This document shows positions 11,080 through 25,100 of a stretch of 64,000 nucleotides of DNA, in pieces. Every line of letters starts with the position of its first letter. The stretch's first letter is position 1. This stretch comes from Phlebiopsis flavidoalba. Lineage: Eukaryota; Basidiomycota; Agaricomycetes; Polyporales; Phanerochaetaceae. The notes beneath the pieces are model-generated. The model did no database searches. It was not told the origin of the DNA and was given only the letters and a program-made list of their open reading frames with translations. The stretch spans positions 124,001 to 188,000 of the forward strand of contig JAOCPU010000045.1 of the NCBI GenBank assembly GCA_035772785.1, read 5' to 3'. The position numbers and the translations under genes were made by a program.

Positions 11080-12624
11080 ATGCCTGACTGGGACTCGCCC
11101 GAGGAGTTGGCTCTTGAAGGAGGTGCGTCAAGTGTGGCGTGGCGAGGTGTTCATTTTGCTGAAACGCAGGGAGCGTAGCCGCCTTCGCAAAATTTATGCA
11201 CGCGTTGGCCGGCCTCTACTTGTAAGCGTCCTCCTCCTCTCCACCACATGGGACTCCATAACTAAGCTCTTCATTCAGCTGGGAGTTGCCACCTCGATCG
11301 ACTTTGACTGGACTTTGTCACGTGGGGAAGAAAAAAGTTCCAATGGCCGCTGGTGAGCACGTTGCCAATCAACATTGCATGCCCAAGACTGACGAGTACC
11401 TGCGTAGATCTTCTACTTCCTCGATCGTTACCTTCTTTTCTTTTGCTATGATCGGCATGTAAGTCGGCTCGTCAACCCTTGTCACAACAGTTACTGACGC
11501 CAACATGCAGCCTCATTGCCCTCGATGTCACCACGTATTCAGTCAGGCGGCGTGACACTGTGCTGGTGTATGCTAACAACTAGTTCAGCGAGGTCAACTG
11601 CCAATCGTTGTATACGTATAACCAACTCGTTGGCGACGCAGGGCTGTCGGTCCTCTCGCGAGTATCAACCTGGCGATCCGCACGTAAGTCTCCTTTGCAC
11701 TTTTTCCCAACCTAGTGCTCACTGCTACTAGTATGGCCCTATGGTCGCAAAAGCTCTTCATCGTCATCTCCTCTGGTCCTAATCATCCTCGGCCACTGGT
11801 CGCTTCATCCTTCAAGGCGTCTCCTGAAGGCACAATGGGTACCAGGGACCGGCTGTGTGATCACGGAGACCAACAACACAATCCTCGCTGCGACGTTTAT
11901 CTACTCCAATCGTGCTTTTTGACCTCGCGTCGTCGCTCGTCCTCACCGCCGTGAAACTGGCGTTCCCGCGGGGCCACACGCTCACAGCTGAATGAAACAT
12001 GTTGTTCAAGGACGGTCTGGTCTACTTTATGATTGCGTAAGTTTTTTTTTTTTTTTTTTCCACGGTGATTGGTGGAACTTGGGGCTGATGGACCTCGCTA
12101 GCTTCCTCTGCGAACCTCCTCGCCACTATCTTCATGTTACTGAACTTGAACTCTATTATGAGCGTCATTTTCAACGTCCCCGCCGCCAGCAGTCGACTCC
12201 ACCATCGTCGCATGCCGTGCCGTCAGGCGGCATTCAACCGGTGGTCTAGCACAGGCCCTGAAGTCTTGTACGTACCCGCCGTCTGCTTGCCGACCGGCAT
12301 CTAAACCTGCCCCTCCGCCCCCGTCTAGCTCGAGCGGACATCAGTCGCGTTCCAACGGTTGCCATCGCCTTCCGCTCCAACATGGTCAACAGCCACCCCG
12401 GCACCGCGCACCCCTTCTCGCCACACGGACGCAAAGTCTCGGACGGCATCCACGTGCAGGTACGCACCCTCCTTCTTCTCCCTACTCCCCATTGCTCACA
12501 GACAAGCAAGATGGAAACATTCGCCCGTCGCCGAGGACGACTCGACCTCCTGCGCGCGCAAAAGAGCACCCCGACATCGAGGACGCCGAGATCAGCCAGG
12601 ACTTCAAGCGTCCGCCCTTACTAA
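11080..12624 (+). CDS. Seven-helix membrane protein of a basidiomycete-specific family (paralogue B)
   Basis: ATG at 11080 gives MPDWDSPEELALEG. Exons then encode FMHALAGLYL-, SIDFDWTLSRGEE-, IFYFLDRYL- and IALDVTT-like segments, then TYNQLVGDA, MALWSQKLFIVI, VLIILGHWSL and the hallmark loop WVPGTGCVITETNNT. Helices FIYSNCFDLAV and FMLLNLNSIM follow, then FNVPAAVDSTIVACRAVRR and a tail (METFARVAEDDS..., EHPDIEDAEISQDFKRP) with a stop at 12622-12624. Order and loop match paralogue A, so the two arose by duplication with inversion. One intron begins GTAAG directly before a 19-base T run (12041-12059). The last exon needs at least one frame shift. Function unknown. Confidence 0.7.
12041..12059 (+). 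repeat. 19-base poly-T tract in an intron of paralogue B
   Basis: The homopolymer starts immediately after the splice donor GTAAG. Its length is likely imprecise if the assembly is from long reads. Confidence 0.7.
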
Positions 12625-14083
12625 CCTTCTGTCTGCACTGCTCTCCACACTCGCTTTCTTCATTTGCTGTGGCGATTTTTGGACCGCTGTAGACATCCCG
12701 TGCCTGCGTCGCCTCAACATTATAGCCTCTAATCGGATGCCGGTGGTCGGCGCCCCATGATTGCTTTCGTTCCACATACACATACACTCGCTCTGCTCGC
12801 TCGTTTGCTCGCTCGTTTGATAGAAGATATAACTACCCCTACATAGCTGTATAGTTGGCTGTTGGAATATCCCGGAAAGTCATTCTTTGCTATTAACACG
12901 CTCTCTTGTTCAAATTCAACCTAGCGGTCCCGAGAGTGGACGTTTCTTCTGGTTGGGCGATTTCTTGTTGGTCTCCCTCAATCTCTGCCCCTGGGTGGGG
13001 GAGGGAAACCTTGCACATGCATGCCCCCCCCGAGACATCCACGTGATCCGTATGTCCGATCGCATTTGCACGTGATACGCGTGCCGCGACCGCGCGTGGC
13101 GCTTTACGCCTCATCTGCGGAAGTTGAATGCGAACCACAACCTAGTCCACAAACTGACCCTTCCTTCTTTAGCTATACACCCCTCGAATTTAACACATCA
13201 GGTTCTTGTTCAGGACTTCTATGAAACCCGCCGCCCTCTAAAGCCGTCTTCGGACGGCCAGTGCGGCAGACGCGGGATCGCCGCCGAAGAGACCAAGTAT
13301 TCAGCCCCCGAGCCGCCCAAAGCGTCGACCATCGAAAGTCGAGCCGAAGAATCTTTTTGTTTCGAGAACGCGGCACACGCACTCTGAGATCTGGAAATGG
13401 ACGTTTACGCCCGACGCCGTTGCGCCGTGTCGAGCTTCGCGATGTCTTCATATGGAGGACTGCGACCCGGGACAAAAGGTCCTGCATTTCCGATCACATC
13501 AAAAATTCTGCCCTCCTCGAGTATGCAATGCTGAATGTTGATCGTGTCCAACAGAGGGAAAGACCCTGACTTTTACTGGCTCGGTCGGGTACCGTGTCGG
13601 TGTCTGTACTATTGTATGGGATTATTGTTGGCGTCCAACAGTATGAAAATCGAACAGTATATTCCCCGTCAGTGACTTTGCCTTGCGCCCTCGTGCTGAT
13701 GTATTATACATGCAAATCCAGGCGATGATGGTACCGCACAAATCGATGTGTAACATGCGACACATAGCCCTCCCCCAAGTCCCAAGAAAGTGTCTTCTTC
13801 CAAACGTCACACCCGTGGGAGCCCTCGTAAGCCTCATTCGGCGTCCTCCGCCTGGCCACTCACTATGGTGGACTACCACCGCCGCCGAAACCTGTCGCCA
13901 CGGTGGGTGATATGTGCGCGTCCAAGGTCGCGTCCTCAATCGACACCACACTCGCATGCTAAATACCGACTCAATTGGTGAGGCACTTCTCTCATCCGTT
14001 GCTTCGACTGTTCGAATGCGCATTTATAAAGCTGACAGTGGCGTGCAAAGAACCCAACAGAAGAGCCGTTACACTGGCTGGCT
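12625..14083. other. Spacer without a recognised gene
   Basis: Open frames on both strands are short and show no domain. A TTCAAATTC box near 12910 resembles half of a tRNA B box but has no partner A box or stem, so it is not a tRNA. The right end probably contains the promoter, and possibly an unrecognised first exon, of the STN1-like gene. Confidence 0.35.
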
Positions 14084-15538
14084 GTGGCTGAACTGCACAA
14101 GACGTTATTATCACCCTCCAAATCCAGAACTCTTCGTGATACCAAAAGCACGACCGCGCCAAGCTGCTCCTGCACCCTATCTCTGCCTACCCACGGACCC
14201 ATCGATTACGCAAGCGAGTACTTCTCAGCTCGCTACCTCCAGACCCTTCGAGCCCGTCAAAATCCTCCGTGGCAAGCAGCGCGCCAAGTTACACCATCAT
14301 CGACTGCAGCAGCAACGACAGAGCGCTACTGTCAGTCTATTTTCGATCATGCTATGCCTTTTCTCTAATGCTTTCTAGTCCCTCCTCGACTACGCAACCC
14401 CTCTCGCTTACATACGCGCGATCTCACTGCCAATACACTTCCGCATATACCTCAAGCATTACATGGACAATGCACCGAAAAAAGAGACCCCAAGAAAACA
14501 CTCCGCATCACGCTCCGCAACATGAGGATCAAGGATACTCAAGTGACGAAGACATCGAACTTCAACAGACTTCGGGCCTGGCTGTGCCGAATGAGCCTGA
14601 GAGACTCGCCAACAAAGAAGCACAGCGACGGTCCACATAGAGACGACGAAACACCACGGACCGAACAAGACTCAAGCTACGCCGACCGATGAGACCCCGG
14701 CGACAGACAACATCAAACGCGCCACACCCTGATCTGTGGCGGATTCACTCTCTCACATTTACGGCGCGTACCCCGAGCTGCCCCACCTCCTCGGCCCGTC
14801 GGGTTTGTCGAAGCAGAGGCAAAACGGGACGCGCCAGCGCGAGAGGAGCGCAAGAAAGCAGCAGGAGGACCAAGCCAGTCCGTCGTCGCTGGCAGCGTGC
14901 GCGCCCAGGCGTCTAACCGCCCCGAAGCCGGGCTCGCGATTCTCAAGCCCGCGTCAGGGGTCGCTGCGCGGCCGGGCGAGCCCAAGTCTGCGAAAATGAA
15001 GCGTCTGTTCCGGTATGCGATTCGGCAGCTGTATGAGGAGGGGAGTATTGTACTGTGGGATGGTCCTGTTCGGGCGTTGCCTGTGCGTCCCCTGCCAGCG
15101 TTGTCGTTTGTGACGGTAGCGCGGTCGAGGGGACACTCCTGATGCGGGTCGCCTGTGGAAGATGAGCAGCTCAGCGAGTACGCTGCAGCCGTCTGTGTCC
15201 GGTGTCAGTAGTGTGTCGCAGCAAGGTGCGGAAGACGAGACGACGACGGAGAGCTGAGCGATCCTCCGAACGACGAGGACGCCTATGTGCCTCTGACGTC
15301 GGCGTATCTGATACAGTATAATGAGCATGCGATCAAGGACACCATGTCGCGTCCACTACCTCAAGGGGGCGGGGCGGGTGGGTGGTAAGAAGACTGGACC
15401 TAGCCGCGGACCAACACCTGAAGAGATCACCAGCCATACTACATCGCCGGGACGAGCGGTGGGCACGTGTTGGCGATGTGGGCAGTGAAGGACGCGCTGG
15501 AATGGGGTAAGAGTGAGGGTAGAGTGGTGCGTGTATAG
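14084..15538 (+). CDS. STN1-like CST-complex telomere protein (probable)
   Basis: STN1 is the OB-fold subunit of the CST complex, which caps telomeres and helps fill in the C-strand. The basidiomycete version has an OB fold, a variable acidic middle and a C-terminal winged-helix pair. Seen here: a YLKHYMDNAPK segment near 14450, an acidic, phosphosite-like middle (GYSSDEDIELQ), then GGFTLSHLRRVPE at 14730-14780 followed by charged helices (EAEAKRDAPAREERKK). Next is KMKRLFRYAIRQLYEEGSIV at 14995-15050, then YVPLTSAYLIQYNEHAI, and a terminal AVKDALEWGKSEGRVVRV ending at 15538. These match my memory of agaricomycete STN1 tails. The N-terminal OB fold cannot be recovered, so the start is a guess, and several frameshifts are present. 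The alternative is an unrelated protein sharing the FTLSHLRRVPEL motif. Confidence 0.5.
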
Positions 15539-15652
15539 GTGACGATAGGTGGGAGACTTGCGGCTGATCTACTCATACATTTGTCTGTACATGAATCCAA
15601 TATTTAGCATCCGTGGTTTACATTACCCTGCTTCTCTCAGATCTGTTTTTGT

Positions 15653-16514
15653 TCAACAGAAAGCTTGGTTAACTCCTCGCCTCCAATGGGCCCAGAATGC
15701 TTCTTCGAGCTCGACGACACGCCCCCAGATTTCTTCGGCGCGGAACCACGCCTCTGTCCCGGGTTTGATGTTTCAGGGCTGACATCATATTTGATGAATA
15801 TCAACGAGCATATACAGACAAAGCAAATCTCACTCATTGAACAAGGTCCGCAAGGTCGTCGACGAACTTCTCAAACTCCGAGTTTGTCCCAGTTATCAAT
15901 GAGGGCAAGAGAGAGCAGTGTTTGTCGGGGTAGCTTCAATGTGGGGCCGTGGACTTCGCTACGGAAGCTACATACTTCCAGGCGTCCAGGTACACCTAGC
16001 ACATAGTGTGATTAGACCGTACATTCTTCAATAAAACATCAGGAAAATGCCTCACTCGTTCCATTAGCCCACAAAAATACGATCGCATCTTCAATTCTGC
16101 CCATAGCCCCGACACGGATCATCTCCGCTGTATAGTCCCTCGTTTGCTTCCGCTCTTTCCACTGCTCCAGGTCTAGTCCATGTGCCTTTGACGTCTCCAC
16201 AAAGAAATTCGCCTCCCGCACCACATTGGCGAGCGCGTAATTCGCGATCTTCACGATACGCTGATTGAGCTTGCTCCTGCACAGACTCGAGGCCATGCAA
16301 TGAGGAGAATGGAACCGCCGCGAGCAAGAGGCTCGATGAACCGCGGGTAAGCCGTGTGCAGCGTAGAGCCGGTCCTGCGAGAGATAGAGCGAGAGTAGCT
16401 GATGCGAGAGTGTGCCGTTGCTGCGGCGGTGAGGAAGCCGTGCTCTGTCGCGGCGGAGTAGGGCCGTACGGCGTTAGAGAGAGATGCAAGGTGAGAAGTG
16501 AGGAGACCAGACAT
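15653..16514 (-). CDS. TENA/THI-4 (heme-oxygenase-fold) family protein
   Basis: ATG at 16514 gives MSGLLTSHLASLSNAVRPYS. It continues with ATEHGFLTAAA, then, across frames, GTLSHQLLSLYLSQDRLYAAHGYPRF. Next is LNQRIVKIANYALANVVREA followed by DLEQWKERKQTRDYTAEM, GSIEDAIVFLW, and a C-terminus EEIWGRVVELEEAFWAH with a stop at 15653-15655. The pattern (E..FL..A..G.L....L..WL.QD..Y....YPRF, then KER..TR.Y...M) fits the TENA/THI-4/PqqC helical-bundle fold. Members salvage thiamin pyrimidines or have unknown roles in fungi; no catalytic claim is made for this one. It converges on the STN1-like gene with only about 110 bases between stops. A Ser/Lys-rich open frame over the last exon is out of frame and should be ignored. 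Confidence 0.72.
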
Positions 16515-17231
16515 GACTTTTCGTTCTATGGTGGTGGTTCGTGCAGTAGTCTATAAAGGCGTTTGTCTGAGCACTACTCAGTAGCTTGGGATTTAGAGGT
16601 CATAGGGTCATCATTGTCGTCATTTACGACCGGAGAATGTGTTTGGCCTTGTTAGGATCCAAAGCCTTCGCCTACTATTTTCGCGCTGGGACTCGGTTTC
16701 CAGTATTTTATCTCGACACTCAGAGACACACGTAACAATATGTACATTAAATTCAACTACACCTCTCCATGAGTATCCAAAGGCAACACAGGGCAGGCAT
16801 AGACCGTAAAGTTGATAGCTAGATCGCACGTCACAATTCCCCATATTCAAGCCAAGAGAAAACTGTCCATTACATATTCAAAACACGATGATCAAAAAAC
16901 AACAGAACGAGTGGATCCACAAAAACCTTTTAAGCATTCCTTTATGACAAAAAATAAGGTGCTACAAAAGGAAGGGGGGGGCGGGGTTTTTTTTCTTCTT
17001 CCCTTCCTCTTTTTGTTTTGTGTGGCCGTTGGTTTTTTTGGTTTCCGTGGGTTGTTTGGTGGGGTCTTTTTCGGGGTTTCGCTTTTTTTGGGGTTTTTTT
17101 TGCGTTTTTTTGAAGGGGACGACAACTCAGCCAGCGAGCACACAATGAGACACATTGAAACCTACAACAAGCCGCGAAGACGAAAACGAGATGAAAGCAC
17201 ACGGATTTGATACATCGAAGAGTGGAGGTCA
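16515..17231. other. Spacer between TENA-like and MAP kinase genes
   Basis: The right part is the 3' flank of the kinase and contains the T/G-only block listed separately. The left part is the promoter of the TENA-like gene. No coding signal is recognised; open frames across the block are composition artefacts. Confidence 0.4.
16973..17117. repeat. T/G low-complexity block of about 145 bases
   Basis: The block is built almost entirely of T and G runs with a few C, including G8, several T7-T8 runs and GGGG/TTTT alternation. It begins and ends abruptly in ordinary sequence. See the finding comparing it with the blocks at 60.0 and 62.5 kb. Confidence 0.75.
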
Positions 17232-18803
<1,572 letters not shown>

Positions 18804-20406
18804 AGTAGGTGCGTAGTAGTTCTAGGGAGCGGTACGCGAGGTAGGATGCGAGCGAACGGCGGGGTGAATGAGGGTGAGACTGTGTGGTGGACTTCCGTGT
18901 CAAGAGGGCACTTGGGAGGAAGTGGTAGTAGTAGAGAACAGAGAGATGAAAAACGGCTCGGTCGAGGACTGGTTGTGAGGGGAACAAAGACGTTGCTACA
19001 ATTGTTCGTTACCGCTCGCAACCAGCAACACAACAACGGGCTCGGCCTTACTGCCGGCAACAGCCTGCCATGCTCATTCTGATCTGCGGTCAGCGACTGT
19101 CCTGCCAGTAGATCAGCACAGCATGCCCCTGGAACCCAGCTTACGGCATCCATGCAATTAACGAAAGCGTGCTCACCACATACCTGAACACTTTCCTAAA
19201 CTCGTCTTCACACCCTCGCACTGCGCCCCTGGCGCCTCATGAATACTATTACTCCCGGCCTCGAGGATCGTTCATCACAGACAGGGCAACCAAGACAGCC
19301 CCGTCGTATCCCCACATATTGGTATATCCGTGGAGTAGATGGGGCTCTGCTCAAGATACCTCACCAAGGACAGATGTGATGACCAGATGACTTTACCAGC
19401 GACCAGCAGTCGCCGTCGCGACAAGAGTTCGACTATGGCCGGATGTCGTCCGCCAAGCAGTTCAAGTTCTCACCTAATTAAGGACAGTATCTCCTTATCT
19501 CACTGACCAACTGTTCTATGTGATCATAATTCAACAGATGAAACTGTGGCGAACATCTCATCCCGGTGTGCCGCAGATTGTTTGTCGCTTATGACCGGGT
19601 CATTGTGACCAACTCCGCGCACGAAGAGAGGCCGTTCTGTCCTGCAGAATGCCTCTGTTGGGACCCCGACACATCCAAACATGGCCCTGTAAAGGGTCGG
19701 AACGCTGGCATGAATTCTCTTTCTAGAACTGATAGGAACATGAGGGAGCAAGTCCTCAGCGAAGCACACGAAGTCTATAATACAAGGGAACCCACATCTC
19801 GGTGTCTATTATGGGTAGGTATACGGCAATGCCTGGGATCCCCTCGTTCATCCTACTCGTCGGTTTTCGCATGCGACTACTATCCGTAGTTACGGACCTC
19901 CGGGTGTGCGTGGATAGCAACGAGAGTGAAAATAAACGCTACTGTCCGCGTCGTATCCATGGGCCCATGATGACCGATGGCCCTGATGAGGTGCTCTCTC
20001 AACAGAGAACCGAAACCCGGAACCTTCAGCTATTGTGGCGCCTTCTGTACATCCTCCTACCAATCACAATATTGTCGACAGCTGTCAGCTTCAATCATCG
20101 TGGGAACAGACTGTGAGCGTTTAGGCCGTTCGCCAACTGCCTAGTGATGCGGTTACCATCTGAGAGGGGTAAGTAGATCTATCGTGGGTCAGCAGCACTG
20201 CTGTAAACGGGGGGCGCTGCTACACATCAAATAAAACACAACAGCAGCACACGGAATACGCACAGCTCCTCTCACCAATTCATGATTCGCTGTCCGTTAC
20301 GAACTCTCACGCAATCAATCCCAAGATAAGATCATACATGAAAACTGTCATATCAAGTGCGACACAACAAAGCAACGACGACAAACCGACAAAGTGGGTT
20401 ACACCA
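18804..20406. other. Spacer upstream of the MAP kinase, no recognised gene
   Basis: The first few hundred bases are the kinase promoter and leader (a TC-rich tract lies on the coding strand near 18900-19000). Further right, a plus-strand stretch near 19415-19470 reads SPSRQEFDYGRMSSAKQF and looks protein-like. Nothing else supports a gene. Confidence 0.35.
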
Positions 20407-21044
20407 TCACGTCAAGATCTTAAGTAAAGAGTCAACAAAAACCCCCGACGTCGAGCTGAAGCGTCTGCGATATCCTTTTAGGCGGATAGACAGCTGCCGC
20501 ACCAGCTGAGCTCGACGTGTCGGACCCAGGCCGGAAGGACAGCGCCTACCCAAACCCCCAATTACCCCACATCGCCCCAACCTCGACCGACCTCCACGAA
20601 CTGCACCGGCGCAGCCCACACACACACTGCAGCGTAGCGGCAGTTTACTTGGGGCTGTGTGCGGCACACCACGCGTGAACCCCGTGGGGGACCGACGCGG
20701 CCACGGAAGCCACCCCGACCGCGTGCGTCGACGTTCATGGGAGGACCACGCGGGTCCCCCGGTGGGGCGATCGCCGCGCTCCGTTGCGGATGCCGATGCC
20801 GAGCAGTACCCGAGGCGAGTTCGCTTTGGTTCGCGTCCTCGCCGGTTGCGGATGCCGCCTCGGCACTGGACGTCGCGATCGCCAGCGGCGCGCAGAGTCG
20901 AGACCATCGTGTGTAGCGATGAAGATGCCGCCCAACGCCTTTGTGCACGGACAATATCCAAGTCTTTGAGGGTAGCCGAAACCGCCACACATAGCACTGT
21001 CTTGAGATGAGCGGGCATCGTGGGTCACAAGATCTCCGTGACAC
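20407..21044 (-). CDS. Hypothetical Arg/Gly-rich protein (weak)
   Basis: Two overlapping minus-strand frames stay open across 600 bases. One contains PPMNVDARGRGGFRGRVGPP near 20700-20760, an RGG-type stretch of the kind found at the ends of RNA-binding and Sm-like proteins. No Sm or RRM core could be recognised upstream. The high GC content of this region alone could keep frames open, so this may not be a gene. Confidence 0.25.
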
Positions 21045-21068
21045 CGGCTACAGAAAGTCCCGGGGTCA

Positions 21069-22149
21069 CTACAGATAATGGACTAAGTTAATGAGATTTG
21101 ACTGGAGTGATAGCGTCCCTTGACGAAGCACTGACGGAGTGTTTGACCTGGGCAGCCTGTTGGATCGGAGGAAGGCCGGGCGAGGCGAGGAGCGGGAGCC
21201 CAGTGTGCCGGGGCGCATGGTTGTGTCGTCGTGGGAGAGCTTGACACCACGGGTGCCTCCGTCTAAACACCCTTGGCTTTCCTGTCGGCGAAGTAATAGA
21301 GCCCCACTTGTTACTTCCAGAGTAGCCGCCAAGATTAGCCCAGGTCTTGCGGAGCTGGTGTAGAGAAAAAAGGGGGCCGTGGGACGTGGGTCGCGACAGA
21401 GGGCCGCAGCAGGGCGCGGAGGCGGGTCAGCGGCAGGTGTTGGAGATGCAGACAGAACATATAAGGGCGGCGGGGTTCGGTTGGTGGGGCGGGGGACCCC
21501 CAAGCCGAGGGAAGAGGAGAAGGAGCTGGCAGGGGTTTTCCGGTGCTGACGGGTGGGCAGCAGGCTCGGACGGGGTGGGCTCGAACCGATCCTCCCGGAG
21601 AGACGTCACCGTTAGGCTGCTGTTCTCATCGGCCAGGCTCAGAGACGGCGGGCTCTTCAGGTTCTTCGAGCTCTGTTGCTTCGAACTGGCGTGTGGAAGT
21701 GGGCGTTCGGATGGGCTCTGGGGTAGGCTCGACTCAGGGGGGGGGCGTCCGGAGACAGGATAACAACAGGAGCGGAGGCGGGCGGGTGCTGGTGAGGCCT
21801 ACCTGCACGCGCAGGTGCAGGTGCATTCCTGCACCGAGGGTTTCAGCGTCTTCCGAAGGCTCATCATCGACGTGGCTTCCTCCTATCAAGAAGCGGAAGA
21901 TGTCGATTGAGGACAAAGTAGCCGTTAGGCTGTGTCAGCAAGGACGAAGGTCTGGACGAACTTCTTCAAGCCATGCACCTTGTTCGACATCTCGCCAATT
22001 ACATTGGATGATGATGAGCTTGTGTCCTCGCCGATATGGCACGATGAAACTTGAGCATGAGACCACAGAGTGACTCCGCTATGAAGACCATTTTGCAGTT
22101 CCTTGAAAGCCAAATGGATAGTGGTAGTTTTCGTGTCGAAACTCTTCAT
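21069..22149 (-). CDS. Hypothetical Ser/Pro-rich protein (weak)
   Basis: The minus strand reads a leader with TTTIHLAFKELQNGLHSG (near 22080-22140) and a Ser-rich IGEDTSSSSSNVIGEM. It then runs through a long disordered Ser/Pro/Glu stretch (SLSLADENSSLTVTSLREDR around 21580-21660) and a tail that stays open to 21069. The amino-acid balance (Ser, Pro, Glu, few Cys/Trp) favours this strand. No domain is recognised, and frame changes are needed. Function unknown. Confidence 0.25.
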
Positions 22150-25100
22150 ATATATCGCGGCTGTGGATCAATAAAGCTGTTTGACTGTCTCCCTCGGGAG
22201 CAGACGAAATTGAAGGGGCATCCGCTGCGTGCCCCAAGTGGGACAAGCGCTAGATTGTCGGTCTACTGGCGGGAAGTGTTGGACTGAATGAAAACGATTT
22301 ACACTAAGGACTTTTGCTCGCAGCCCCCCTATAGAGGTGGGCCAATAAAAATGCTCCGAGTTTAGTAGGAGAGTAGCGTCGTCCATCCTGCTTTTTTGGC
22401 ACGCGAGAGGAAACATACATACCTGTTCTGGTAGTGTACCCGTCAGCTAAGGCTTGTCATCCATCGACCTAATCCAGTGCCGTGAAACTGAACGTCGATG
22501 CTTTTGTGTGTAGAAGCAGTGCAAGCGTATATGAAGGCCTGCTTGTTGACAAAGGTATAATGTGCTGGTCGGGGGGACGGAATTGCCAGCCGACTTCACA
22601 CGCAACGATTGACGGATAGTGATTTGGCGCCCTGTTGGTAATGATGAAAAAAGTCAGTGTGGGCGCCTGGAGGGCTGATCAGCGCCTTATTGATGTATAA
22701 CAGATACGCGTTATCATGCGGCAGTGACGTACGGTGCGCGATAGAGAACAGAAAGTGGTTAACCGAGGAGTGGTCGTTGACGAGCGGAGGGGATGGGGGC
22801 CACGAAGGCGATGAAGGTCGAGAGAACGTATGTCGAAGCCACAATTGCTCTGGCGCCCGGCACTTTGCCCAGGGACGCGCGTGCCCAGCTCCAGCCTGCT
22901 CCAGCTTACTCATCCACCGAGCTTGCTACTCATGTAGACGCTTTCGGGGTTTCTTTCCTTCCCGAGACGACTGGGTAGAGATCTGGAGAGCTGGCGTCAA
23001 TTGGCTTGTGTAGCTGTGCCAAGAACAGTGAAATTGCTGTGATATACAGGATGCAGCGTCTGTGGCATTTGCTCCAGCTTGGACAGGCACATCTCTCAAT
23101 CTACCCTCTGCACTCATAAAATCGGGAGGAAAAGTATGGGGGCGAGCGGGTGCTCCGTTTACTGGTCTGCGTTCTATTGTGTATATTACTCCTTCTGTGT
23201 ACCAGGGAATAAATAGGCTGTGTATGCATTCGGTGCAGGATAACATCCCCAGGGTCCGGTCTTATTGCGCAATTAGTCATCGGGCTTGAGATCACTTCTA
23301 ATCAAACTCTGCTCATATTCTAGTTTCGCCTACATCGGAGGGTCGTGCCTTCCGACATGGTGATATTGTGCGTCTACACTCTTACCGATTACAACATCGG
23401 CTCACATTTGTGCCTTAGGAGGGACACCCTGTCCGATTTTAGTGGCGAAGAAAGCTGGGGGTTTTGCCCTAATCGAGGTGCCATCATAGGAAAGGGAGGA
23501 TCGAAGTGTTGGTGGCCTTGATATCAAAAGAGTTTGTATTTGGGTCAGTATTACGCATGAGAGCACTCCGACGTTTATGGCTAAATGCCGCCCATTTTCT
23601 ATCAGAAATTGGCTGCGAGATTTATAGCCAGGGGTAAGTGAAGAAAACGTGACTATAGACTCAACTAAACCGATAAAAGCTGTGGGATGTCGCAGGCCTG
23701 AGCAAACTGCCCCTTCAGGTTCGTTTATATCCACTTACTCTTACATTCCTGCTAACACGGGTGCGAGCAGACGATTCATCAAACCTTTGTATGGTGCTTG
23801 GCTTCCTGCGTAAGCAACTCATCGCTCACTATACCCTCTGCGGAATATCTGAGATTGATTCTGCTGGTGAGCGAATGGATATGCCACACACGAGTGTTGA
23901 GGTCACGGAAGATGCGTCTCGCTGTGTATCTTACCCGTACGTAATCCAAGTCCTTTTCTAGTCTTACTTATTAAGTCCAAATGTTAGTGACCCCCTGAGC
24001 ATATTGACAACCCGAAACGGGCTATCCCGAAGACGCTCAGAAGTATAAATCCAAGTTGACGCCCAAGTCACCGTGAATGTGTGTCACTCGGCTCATGAGA
24101 ATGTCTGAGCTTGACTGCAATTTGATTGGGTAAGCGCAAGAGTTAGAAATCGATCCCCGAACGGGCATGAAAAATTACATAGCGAATACGGTAACTAATG
24201 GCACAACCACTTGTGGTCCTTACTGACACTCGTATGCAGAATACTGGGAGGCTGAGGACACTTCAAAGGCTCTCGTTCGTAGGGACATTGAGCGATGTAT
24301 ACATTAGGCAGACAACACCGAGCCAGCGGTCGTAAAAGAAGATGAGTATGAGGCTTATCGACTACTAGGCCAAGCGGTAGGGGCTGTTCCCCTTGCGAAA
24401 TTGTCTATGGGGTTAACATGCCTACAGAATCAAGGCTTCTCCATATTGCCCTGGAGGATTTTGCACCGCCCCCACTCGAATTTCTGACGAGCTCATCGCC
24501 TTGTTCATTCTTGGGGCATCAGAAACGTTCTTTCTGCATCAGTTGGAGATCAGGTACGAATTATCAGGCACCGAGCATGGGAAAGCGGGTTGCACCCATC
24601 GTCACAGGGTCGGACACGTTCCTCAAATTTTCTAGACACAGCTCTGACACACGAATAGGCAACATTCGGATCTCAGGATTTTCATTCACAGTTTGCTCGG
24701 AGGTACGCCACAAAAGAGCATGCAATTTCTCTCCCACTTATTCACATACAAATGCAGATGGCCACGGATCACATCGTATGTCATCTCGCTCTGCATTGAT
24801 CCAACCATTGCCTCACGCAACGCAGAGTCAAGCTTCAGTCAGTGACCTGAACAAAGAGCTGGATAAAGCTCGTGCAAATAGCCGGGCCAACGACACGCGA
24901 CGGTGGCGGGTCGCGGCTGACACTCTCCGCACCTTGTTTATTCAGCATTCCTGGAGGAGGCGGAAGCGAGATGGCACGACCAGATTGGACAACATTCAAC
25001 GTCTTCAGAGCCGAACCGATGCTAAGTGGCGGTAAGCCACCAGAGGGCAGATGAGCCCTCAGGTGGAACTGCATGCAGTGCTGTGTGCAACGTTAATTTG

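Noticed and set aside
12880..12950. Possible tRNA from a TTCAAATTC box
   Set aside because: No A box, no acceptor stem and no anticodon arm can be drawn around it.
15637..15837. Ser/Lys-rich minus-strand frame over the end of the TENA-like gene
   Set aside because: Another frame on the same strand gives the family C-terminus (EEIWGRVVELEEAFWAH), so this frame is out of register.
16812..17210. Phe/Gly-rich plus-strand frame and Lys/Pro-rich minus-strand frame
   Set aside because: They are composition artefacts of the T/G block.
20657..21010. Arg-rich plus-strand frame antisense to the RGG-like frame
   Set aside because: It arises from high GC on the opposite strand and has no recognisable motif.
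21560..21610. Possible minus-strand tRNA from CGGTTCGAGCCC
   Set aside because: No matching A box lies 30-60 bases upstream and the flanks do not pair into a cloverleaf.
24418..25035. 205-codon plus-strand frame as a gene
   Set aside because: No domain and no splice-consistent neighbours; its residue mix is near random. It is kept only as part of the unassigned stretch.
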